DNA from: an uncultured Acidimicrobiaceae bacterium
GTDB lineage: Bacteria; Actinomycetota; Acidimicrobiia; Acidimicrobiales; Ilumatobacteraceae
Assembly: GCA_903919215.1 (NCBI GenBank)
Contig: CAIXHI010000002.1
Location: forward strand, 1-19,217
Direction: 5' to 3'
Length of the DNA stretch: 19,217 bases
Part shown: positions 13,640-19,217 of the stretch, piece by piece
How positions within the stretch are numbered: the stretch's first letter is position 1
Layout: the number at the start of each line of letters is the position of its first letter
The notes under the pieces: model-generated
What the model was told of the DNA's origin: nothing
Seen by the model: only the letters and a program-made list of their open reading frames with translations
The model's database searches: none
Position numbers and translations under genes: made by a program

Positions 13640-14842
13640 ATGACCGAAGCAGTAATCGTCGCCACCGCCCGCAGCCCCATTGGGCGTGCCAACAAGGGCT
13701 CCCTCGCCAGCATGCGCCCCGATGACATGAGCGCCCAGATCGTCAAGGCACTGATGGCCAAGGTGCCTCAGGTCGGCCAGAACGTGGACGATGTGATGTG
13801 GGGTATCGGCCAGCCCGCCGGCGAAGGCGGCTTCAACATCGCCCGCGTCGTCGCGCTGCTCGCCGGTCTCGACAATGTGCCTGGTGTGCAGGTCAACCGC
13901 TATTGCTCGTCGAGTCTGCAGACCATCCGCATGGCGTTCCACGCGATCAAAGCCGGTGAGGGCGACTGTTTCATTGCTGGTGGCGTCGAGACCGTCAGCC
14001 GCTACATGCACGGTGCCAGCGACACGGCGCCGAACCCGATCTTCAAGCCGGCCGGTGCTCGCACCCAGGAGCGTGCCCAGGGCGGCCAGGGCACATGGGC
14101 CCCCGCCGAGGGCCTGCCGGATGTCTACATCGCGATGGGCCAGACGGCCGAGAATGTGGTGGAGAAGGAAGGGATCACTCGTGAGGAGATGGACCGCTTC
14201 GGTGTCCGCAGCCAGAACCTGGCCTGCGCACACGTGGAGAACGGGTTCTTCGATCGCGAGATCACGCCGCTGACGTTGGAGGATGGCACGGTCATCTCCA
14301 AGGACGATGGCCCCCGCCCCGGCACGAACTACGAGGCGGTCAGTCAGCTCAAGCCAGTGTTCCGTCCCGACGGCACGATCACCGCCGGTAACGCCTGCCC
14401 GTTGAACGACGGCGCCGCCGCGGTGCTCGTGATGAGTGACACGAAGGCCAAGGAACTGGGACTCACCCCACTGGCCCGCATCGTGTCGAGTGGCGTGTCC
14501 GGTCTGAACCCCGAGATCATGGGCCTCGGTCCGATCGAAGCCATTCGTCAGGCGCTCGGCCGCGCCAAGATGACCATCGATCAGATCGACCTCGTCGAGA
14601 TCAACGAGGCGTTCGCCTGTCAGGTCATCGGCTCGGCGAAGCACTTGGGTATCGACATCGACCGTCAGCTGAACAAGCACGGTGGTGCGATCGCACTCGG
14701 TCACCCGTTCGGCATGACCGGCGCCCGCATCATGACCACGCTGATCAACGGCCTGCAGTGGGAAGACAAGACCTACGGCCTCGAGAGCATGTGCATCGGT
14801 GGTGGCCAGGGTCTGGCCATGGTGGTCGAGCGCCTCAGCTGA
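13640..14842 (+). CDS. Thiolase family protein (acetyl-CoA C-acyltransferase)
   Basis: 400-residue full-length thiolase. N-terminal nucleophile Cys89 in VNRYCSSSLQ, the GHPFGMTGARI motif with His355, and the C-terminal catalytic Cys385 in CIGGGQG are all present, as is NEAF (322-325). It either cleaves a 3-ketoacyl-CoA with CoA (beta-oxidation) or condenses acetyl-CoA units. Length and motifs do not separate the degradative from the biosynthetic type. The neighbouring sterol-type P450 leaves open a steroid or lipid side-chain degradation role comparable to FadA5, but no CoA-ligase, dehydrogenase or hydratase is in the window. ATG with a leaderless-type promoter; the stop overlaps the convergent MFS gene by 8 bp. 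Confidence 0.93.
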   Translation: MTEAVIVATARSPIGRANKGSLASMRPDDMSAQIVKALMAKVPQVGQNVDDVMWGIGQPAGEGGFNIARVVALLAGLDNVPGVQVNRYCSSSLQTIRMAFHAIKAGEGDCFIAGGVETVSRYMHGASDTAPNPIFKPAGARTQERAQGGQGTWAPAEGLPDVYIAMGQTAENVVEKEGITREEMDRFGVRSQNLACAHVENGFFDREITPLTLEDGTVISKDDGPRPGTNYEAVSQLKPVFRPDGTITAGNACPLNDGAAAVLVMSDTKAKELGLTPLARIVSSGVSGLNPEIMGLGPIEAIRQALGRAKMTIDQIDLVEINEAFACQVIGSAKHLGIDIDRQLNKHGGAIALGHPFGMTGARIMTTLINGLQWEDKTYGLESMCIGGGQGLAMVVERLS

Positions 14843-15983
14843 GGGCGACGGCTCGACGGTGCTGCGACACTGCCAGCAGCACGAACAGCACGACGCCTGA
14901 TCCCGCAATCAGGAACATCCATTCCGGTCCGACCGCGCCGTACAGGCCGCCTGCTGAGTAGGCGGTGACCGCGGCGACCAACAGAGTCGCCGAACCTGCC
15001 AGGCCCTGTGCGGCAGCGGCGCGCCCGGCGGGGGCGCCGGCGGCCACCAGACCTTGGCTGGCCGGAACGGCGAGCGCTTGGACGACACCCTCGACCGCGC
15101 TGATTCCCACGATCATGAGCGGGATGTGCACGAAGCCGTACACGGCCGTCAGCGGTGCCACGAACAGTGTGCCGACCACGGCCACTCGCATGGGCCCTCG
15201 TCGGGAAGCAAGCGCGCCGCCGCGAGCGGCGAGCAAGGCAAACGGAACACCGTAGGCGAGGAAGCTGAAACCGATGAGGCGGTCGGATGCGCCGAGGTCG
15301 GTGAGGAAGCGGTCCAGCGTCGCGTCGTAGAAACCGACCGGGAGGAACAGTGCGACGCACATGAACACGGCGGCGCGAATCTGTGGCAGGCGCAGCAAGT
15401 CGAAGGCCATCCGGCGCTCCGTGTCGCGTGGTGGTTGGGGGAGTGCTCGTGGGGCAAGCATCAGCATTGCGGCCAGAGCGAAGCCGCCAGCGACGAGGAA
15501 GGGTGTGCGCAACCCGCACGGACCCACGAGCATGCCGCCGACAACCGGTCCGGTGACGAACCCCGCCAGTTCCATGCCAGTCAACGATCCAAGGCGCTGC
15601 GGAATGTTGTCGGGGCTGATGCTGATCACGATTGCCCGCGCGGCCGGGCCGAACAGACTGTTGGACAGCCCAACGATCATTCGTGCCAGGACGAGTGTGA
15701 GCAGCGATCCGGCCAGCGCGAACATCACGCTGCCAAGTACCGCGGTGCCGAGGCCCGCGAGGAGCAACCGTTTGGAGTGGCCGTGATCAGCGAGTGGTGC
15801 GAGCAGCACCTGGCCGACGAGGCCGACTACAAAGCCCGACCCAGCGATCAGACCAAGACCCGCGTCGTTGAACCCGTACTCGTCCTGGAGGTTGCTGAGC
15901 AGCGAGAAGACGACGCTGTTGGCAATGCCGACACTGGCGGTGGCGATGAGGAGCGGGTACCAGCCGGGGACGCGGCGGCTCAC
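14835..15983 (-). CDS. MFS transporter
   Basis: 382-residue major facilitator with about 12 hydrophobic segments. The loop between helices 2 and 3 reads LADHGHSKRLLL, a variant of the MFS motif A (GxLADrxGrkxxl), and a similar loop in the second half reads GGALASRRGPMR. Drug or metabolite exporters of the DHA1 type are the closest general match; direction and substrate are inferred. I start it at GTG 15983, which overlaps the upstream stop by GTGA, and the sequence then runs directly into the first helix. The longer frame to 16103 lies inside the upstream gene. Last gene of a probable four-gene operon led by DAHP synthase. Confidence 0.9.
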   Translation of the reverse strand: MSRRVPGWYPLLIATASVGIANSVVFSLLSNLQDEYGFNDAGLGLIAGSGFVVGLVGQVLLAPLADHGHSKRLLLAGLGTAVLGSVMFALAGSLLTLVLARMIVGLSNSLFGPAARAIVISISPDNIPQRLGSLTGMELAGFVTGPVVGGMLVGPCGLRTPFLVAGGFALAAMLMLAPRALPQPPRDTERRMAFDLLRLPQIRAAVFMCVALFLPVGFYDATLDRFLTDLGASDRLIGFSFLAYGVPFALLAARGGALASRRGPMRVAVVGTLFVAPLTAVYGFVHIPLMIVGISAVEGVVQALAVPASQGLVAAGAPAGRAAAAQGLAGSATLLVAAVTAYSAGGLYGAVGPEWMFLIAGSGVVLFVLLAVSQHRRAVALS

Positions 15984-16423
15984 ACGTGCTCGGCGCGGAT
16001 CCGCACCATCTCCGATTCGTGTGGTAACTGCACAGCGCGCAGCACGTAGCGGTCGCCGCCGGCGATCAGTTCGGCCAGGCACCACCCGCCGGGCGAGTCG
16101 CACTCGCCGTCGCCGTAGAGATTCAGCGCATCGACGTCAAGACCGGCGGTGTCCGCCTCTGCGCTCCACAGCGAGACCAGGCCGCGTCGGAGTTCCGGTT
16201 CATCGATCAGGTCCGTGCCGTGCAACAGCAGTTCGACGGTGGTGACCGTGACCGGCTGCACCTGCGACTCATTCACCACGTCGCCGCCGAGTTCGCCGTC
16301 GAGCATCACGACGACCGGTCCGGAGCTGCCGGCAACACCCCCGATGAACCCGTACCGCACGAGGGGCAAACCGTCGTCACCTTCGCACTCGTAGCGCACG
16401 CGGTCACCCGGGGAGAAGGTCAT
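15980..16423 (-). CDS. Conserved-looking protein of unknown function (147 residues)
   Basis: I do not recognise this 147-residue acidic, soluble protein. The first 65 residues have an SH3-like or KOW-like flavour: FSPGDRVRYE, then GFIGGVAGSSGPVVVMLDGEL and a strand-rich VTVTTVELLL. The C-terminal half contains CDSPGGWCLAEL with two cysteines nine residues apart region-wise, and a final strand-helix segment. It has no signal peptide or membrane segment. It is sandwiched by 4-bp overlaps (ATGA with the serine hydrolase stop, GTGA with the MFS start), so it is certainly a real, co-translated gene. A binding or regulatory role for its neighbours is conceivable, but nothing in the sequence shows it. 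Confidence 0.75.
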   Translation of the reverse strand: MTFSPGDRVRYECEGDDGLPLVRYGFIGGVAGSSGPVVVMLDGELGGDVVNESQVQPVTVTTVELLLHGTDLIDEPELRRGLVSLWSAEADTAGLDVDALNLYGDGECDSPGGWCLAELIAGGDRYVLRAVQLPHESEMVRIRAEHV

Positions 16424-17256
16424 GGCGTGCCCTCGGTGGTGGCGACCTCATCGAGCACGGCGTCGGCGAGTCCAGGCCAGCACACGAGTGCCTCTGCCGA
16501 CCACTCATCGAATGATCGGTCGGTCAGCGCCAGACATGCGACGTGCGCCCCCGTATCCACCCACAGGAGGGTACCCGATCCACCGAAGTGTCCGAACGTG
16601 CCCGGCGAGTTCCGCCGACCCGTCCAGTGGGGATCTTTCGTGCCGCGAATCTCGGTGGCCAGCCCCCACTGACAATCGGGATAGGAACCCACGCCGGGTA
16701 CCAGGCCTGGTAGCCCAGGGAACTGGACGCTGCGGTACGCAAGGGCACTCTCGCGGCTGATGAGCGTCGGTGAGCGCAGTTCGTGCACGAACCGCACGAG
16801 GTCGTCGACCGTGCTGGACACCTGATGCGCTGGTGAGCCGTGGACGACGGTCGCGGTCATACCCAATGGCTCGAGCACAGCCTCGTATTGGTAGTCGGCG
16901 TAAGGCATCCCGGCGGCATCGGCCAGGAGCTGCGCCGCCAGCTCGATACCGGTGTTGCTGTAGTTGCGACGTAGCCCGGGTGCAGCAATCGGCACCCGCC
17001 CACTGAAGGCATACCCGCCGGTGTGCGCCAACAGATGGCGCAGCGTGCAGCCTTCCTGTCCGGCCGGCTGGTCGAGGCGCACAGTGCCTTCCTCAACGGC
17101 GACGAGCATGGTCCAGCCGACGAGCATCTTGGCCACAGATGCGATGCGGTACGGGCGGGCGGTGTCGCCGATGGTCGCGACGTTTCCGTCGGGCAATACG
17201 ACCGCCGCCGCAACGTTGGCGACAGGCCATGCCGTAGTGAGGGCTAGCGCCCGCAT
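16420..17256 (-). CDS. Serine hydrolase, beta-lactamase (class C/AmpC-like) family
   Basis: 278 residues with the three active-site motifs of the beta-lactamase/transpeptidase-like fold: SVAK (Ser40 nucleophile, Lys43), YSN (99-101) and GHFGGSG (222-228, in the place of KTG/HxG). The family covers esterases, D-amino-acid peptidases and true class C beta-lactamases. The protein is short for AmpC and has no convincing signal peptide, so a cytosolic esterase or peptidase is more likely than drug resistance. I start at ATG 17256, 7 bp after the DAHP synthase stop; a longer open frame to 17796 lies wholly inside that gene and is its shadow. Overlaps the next gene by ATGA. Confidence 0.87.
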   Translation of the reverse strand: MRALALTTAWPVANVAAAVVLPDGNVATIGDTARPYRIASVAKMLVGWTMLVAVEEGTVRLDQPAGQEGCTLRHLLAHTGGYAFSGRVPIAAPGLRRNYSNTGIELAAQLLADAAGMPYADYQYEAVLEPLGMTATVVHGSPAHQVSSTVDDLVRFVHELRSPTLISRESALAYRSVQFPGLPGLVPGVGSYPDCQWGLATEIRGTKDPHWTGRRNSPGTFGHFGGSGTLLWVDTGAHVACLALTDRSFDEWSAEALVCWPGLADAVLDEVATTEGTP

Positions 17257-17263
17257 ACGTGGT

Positions 17264-18619
17264 TCAGGCAAGCCCGGTTGAGCGGAGACTCTCGGCCACA
17301 GTGAACGCCAGATCGAGGCTCTGGCGACCGTTGAGACGCGGGTCGCACACCGTTTGGTAGCGATCGTCGAGCTGACTGTCGAGGATGTTGTCCGCGCCGC
17401 CGGTGCATTCGGTGACGTCGTCGCCGGTGAGCTCGACATGGATACCGCCCGGCCACGTTCCCTCGGCCTTGTGTGCCCGCACGAAGCCGTCGATCTCGGC
17501 GCAGATCCGGTCGAAGACACGTGTCTTGCGACCGCCAGCGCTGGTGACCGTATTGCCGTGCATCGGATCGCAGGCCCACACGATTGGGTGACCGGAGTCG
17601 CGGACCGCCCGCAGCAGCGGCCGTAGTGCGTCTTCCACCTTGTCGGCGCCCATGCGGCTGATGAGCGTGAGGCGGCCGGGAATGCGAGCCGGGTTGAGCT
17701 TCTCGCACAGTTCGAGCACGTACTCGGCGTCGGTGGTGGGGCCGACCTTGCAGCCCAGCGGGTTGCCGACGCCGCGGAGGAACTCGATGTGGGCACTGTC
17801 GAGTTGGCGGGTGCGCTCGCCGATCCAGAGCATGTGCGCCGAGCAGTCGTACCACGCGCCGGTCAAGGAATCCTGACGGGTGAGCGCCTCCTCGTAGCCG
17901 AGGAGCAGTGCTTCATGGCTGGTGTAGACGTTCGTCTCGTGCAGGCTGTGGTTGGACTCTGTGTCGACACCGCAGGCACGCATGAACTTCAGTGCGCGGT
18001 CGATCTCGCTGGCGATCTGCTCGTAGCGCTGCCCCTCTGGGCTGCTGGCGACGAACTCCTGTGTCCAGGCGTGCACCCGGCTGAGGTCGGCGAAACCGCC
18101 CTTGGTGAAGGCACGCAGCAGGTTCAGCGTGGCGGCCGACTGGTTGTAGGCCTGCACCAGGCGGTCGGGGGTGGGGGTGCGGGCGGACTCGGTGAACGCA
18201 TCGCTGTTGACGATGTGGCCGCGGAAGCTGGGCAACTCGATGTCGCCGACCTTCTCCATGTTGCTCGACCGTGGCTTGGCGAACTGACCGGCGATACGCC
18301 CGACCTTCACCACCGGCACACCGAGCGAATAGGTGAGCACGACCGACATCTGCAAGATGACGCGCAACTTCTCACGGATGTTGTTCGCCGAGAACTCTTC
18401 AAAGCTTTCTGCGCAGTCGCCAGCCTGCAGGAGAAACGCGTTGCCGGCGCACACTTGGGCGAGCGACGCCTGGAGTGAACGAGCCTCGCCGGCGAACACC
18501 AGTGGGGGATACGACGCGATCTGCTTCAGCGCACGGTCGAGTTCGCCTTGGTCAGGCCACTCGGGCTGCTGATTGACAGGGAACGCCTGCCAGGAAGTGG
18601 GTGTCCACGCTTTTGCCAC
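17264..18619 (-). CDS. aroG: Class II 3-deoxy-7-phosphoheptulonate (DAHP) synthase
   Basis: Condenses phosphoenolpyruvate and erythrose 4-phosphate, the entry step of the shikimate pathway. The 451-residue length and motifs are those of the class II (plant and Mycobacterium AroG) type: FLLQAGDCAE with metal ligand Cys69, GRIAGQFAKPRS, TSHEALLLGYE, CKVGPT, CDPMHGNT (His ligand), IHVELTGDDVTEC (Glu ligand) and VCDPRLNG (Asp ligand). These ligand assignments rest on the M. tuberculosis enzyme. The gene begins at GTG 18619, 7 nt after a -10 box, and heads a tight minus-strand series with the serine hydrolase 7 bp downstream. Feedback control by aromatic amino acids is expected for the class but not readable here. 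Confidence 0.97.
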   Translation of the reverse strand: MAKAWTPTSWQAFPVNQQPEWPDQGELDRALKQIASYPPLVFAGEARSLQASLAQVCAGNAFLLQAGDCAESFEEFSANNIREKLRVILQMSVVLTYSLGVPVVKVGRIAGQFAKPRSSNMEKVGDIELPSFRGHIVNSDAFTESARTPTPDRLVQAYNQSAATLNLLRAFTKGGFADLSRVHAWTQEFVASSPEGQRYEQIASEIDRALKFMRACGVDTESNHSLHETNVYTSHEALLLGYEEALTRQDSLTGAWYDCSAHMLWIGERTRQLDSAHIEFLRGVGNPLGCKVGPTTDAEYVLELCEKLNPARIPGRLTLISRMGADKVEDALRPLLRAVRDSGHPIVWACDPMHGNTVTSAGGRKTRVFDRICAEIDGFVRAHKAEGTWPGGIHVELTGDDVTECTGGADNILDSQLDDRYQTVCDPRLNGRQSLDLAFTVAESLRSTGLA

Positions 18620-18626
18620 GTTGTGC

Positions 18627-18632
18627 AGCCTA
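18627..18632 (-). promoter_or_regulatory. aroG: Putative leaderless -10 box for DAHP synthase
   Basis: TAGGCT on the minus strand, 7 nt before the GTG at 18619. Its -35 region would fall inside the hairpin at 18644-18671, so the upstream terminator and this promoter are interleaved. Confidence 0.5.
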
Positions 18633-18643
18633 CGGGAATTGCA

Positions 18644-18671
18644 AACGCCGCGGCCCGAGAGCCGCGGCGTT
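18644..18671 (-). terminator. Hairpin terminator after the sigma-like gene
   Basis: AACGCCGCGGC, loop CCGAGA in plus-strand order, then GCCGCGGCGTT: a perfect 11-bp inverted repeat with a 6-base loop, 25 bp after the sigma-like stop. Read on the minus strand it is followed by TGCAATT, giving only a short T-tract, so it may work weakly or with Rho. Confidence 0.7.
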
Positions 18672-18696
18672 CGTGAGGAAACTCTGATGTCCGAGA

Positions 18697-19191
18697 TCAG
18701 ACGGCGAGGATGCGCACTGCGTCTTCACGCAGACCTGCCACCGCACGGCTGACGAGGCGACGAGCGGCCTCGGCGGTGACGCCCAGGTTCTCGCCGACTT
18801 CGCGGAAGCTCTTGCGCTCACCATCGAGCAGACCGAAGCGAGCCTCGACGGCGTAGCGAGCCCGCTTGTCGAGGGTGCCGAGCAGTTCGTCGAGCAGTTC
18901 GTTGTCGACCATCGACATCACGGCATCCTCAGGGGTGCCGTCGCCGTTCGCCATCAAGTCGCCGAGCGTGGCGTCGCCGTCGTCGCCGATCGTCTTGTCG
19001 AGCGAGACCGGGGTGGTGAGGCGATGCAGTTCGGCGTTGCCGACATCGAGCGTCTCGCCGTCGCCGCTGGCCTGACGCAGTGCCGCACGCAGGCTGGCCG
19101 AACGGTCGCCCGGGATGCGGATGAGCGACGCCTTCTGGTCGAGTGCGCGACCGATGGCCTCCAACAACCAGAACGAGGAGGCGGTGCAGGC
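18697..19191 (-). pseudogene. Sigma-70 family factor, C-terminal part only (broken N-terminus)
   Basis: The frame encodes the last part of an RNA polymerase sigma factor: the end of region 2.4 (EAIGRALDQKASLIRIP, compare RQAISRAIADQARTIRIP of RpoD), a shortened region 3, the region 3.2-like TPVSLDKTIGDD, and region 4 with its helix-turn-helix (SFREVGENLGVTAEAARRL). Regions 1 and 2.1-2.3, needed for core and -10 binding, should lie upstream, but a TAG at 19192-19194 closes the frame and no sigma-like sequence continues in the remaining bases. A TTG at 19165-19167 could start a 156-residue protein beginning mid-region 2.4, which would not make a normal sigma factor. I regard it as truncated, by rearrangement or by a chimeric contig end. 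It is followed by the hairpin terminator. Confidence 0.7.
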
Positions 19192-19217
19192 CTACCAGCA
19201 GGTGCTCAAGCCCGGCG
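19154..19217 (+). CDS. Possible start or fragment of a TPR-like gene running off the window
   Basis: From ATG 19154 the plus strand stays open to the edge and reads MASNNQ followed by NEEAVQAYQQVLKPG, which resembles helix B of a tetratricopeptide repeat. Every third codon position in these 21 codons is G or C, as in real genes here. There is no ribosome site or -10 box before the ATG, and the segment overlaps the sigma-like frame head to head, so the true left boundary may be a junction near 19157-19170. Only about 60 bases are visible. Confidence 0.35.
   Translation, partial: MASNNQNEEAVQAYQQVLKPG

Noticed and set aside
11596..14842. Natural product biosynthetic cluster
   Set aside because: A P450, a deacetylase and a thiolase are present but no core synthase, tailoring series, regulator or resistance gene; these look like separate metabolic genes.
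13049..14908. Open frame of 619 codons on the minus strand
   Set aside because: It is antisense to the PIG-L and thiolase genes, both supported by catalytic motifs; the translation is low-complexity shadow sequence.
15984..16103. Longer MFS start at 16103
   Set aside because: The extra 40 residues are Arg-rich and lie within the 147-residue gene; GTG 15983 gives a GTGA overlap and a normal MFS N-terminus.
16420..17256. Antibiotic resistance beta-lactamase
   Set aside because: SxxK and YSN motifs are present, but the protein is short, lacks a clear signal peptide and has GHFGG in the third motif, so a general esterase or peptidase is more likely.
17257..17796. N-terminal extension of 180 residues for the serine hydrolase
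   Set aside because: It is entirely inside the DAHP synthase gene in another frame and is Ser/Arg/Thr-rich; the family motifs begin only after ATG 17256.
1..19217. Mobile element, phage, defence island or CRISPR
   Set aside because: No transposase, integrase, phage structural, restriction or Cas protein, no direct repeat array, and no visible shift in composition except at the last 60 bases.

Overview
This looks like an ordinary chromosomal stretch from a GC-rich actinobacterium, most likely of the class Acidimicrobiia (moderate confidence). The grounds are strong G/C bias at third codon positions, frequent GTG starts, a DUF2510-type membrane protein, a class II (mycobacterial-type) DAHP synthase, a CYP125/CYP142-like P450, and a repeated TAnnnT box 6-8 nt before start codons that suggests leaderless transcripts. 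I see no tRNA, rRNA, CRISPR array, insertion sequence or phage gene. Nearly every base is coding; all gaps are under 90 bp.

Layout. 1-770 (+): 3' part of an M1 metallopeptidase. 751-3828 (-): operon panB-panC-FAD amine oxidase (pantothenate branch of CoA synthesis plus an amine-oxidase-like flavoprotein). 3915-4697 (-): phosphatidylcholine synthase, divergent from 4786-5424 (+), a hexapeptide-repeat acyltransferase. 5421-6547 (-): DoxX-family membrane protein overlapping a small single-span membrane protein. 6590-10158 (+): two overlapping half-transporter genes forming a heterodimeric ABC exporter with one degenerate ATP site. 10148-10876 (-): DUF2510 membrane protein. 10915-11595 (+): histidine phosphatase. 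11596-12849 (-): cytochrome P450. 12884-14842 (+): PIG-L deacetylase and thiolase. 18619 down to 14835 (-): probable four-gene operon of class II DAHP synthase, serine hydrolase, unknown 147-residue protein and MFS transporter. 18697-19191 (-): 3' part of a sigma-70-like gene, preceded by the window's only convincing terminator position (18644-18671).

Genes on opposite strands are packed unusually tightly. All five convergent pairs abut or overlap (0-20 bp), and the divergent pairs share very short promoter regions with face-to-face -10 boxes. The right end (about 19157-19217) stops reading as sigma factor and reads instead as a TPR-like protein on the other strand, which suggests a chimeric contig end or a rearrangement.

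I did not find a clear new defence, mobile or biosynthetic system. The most interesting leads are the FAD amine-oxidase-like gene fused transcriptionally to panB-panC (a possible beta-alanine source), the asymmetric ABC exporter, the leaderless divergent promoter architecture, and the broken sigma gene.
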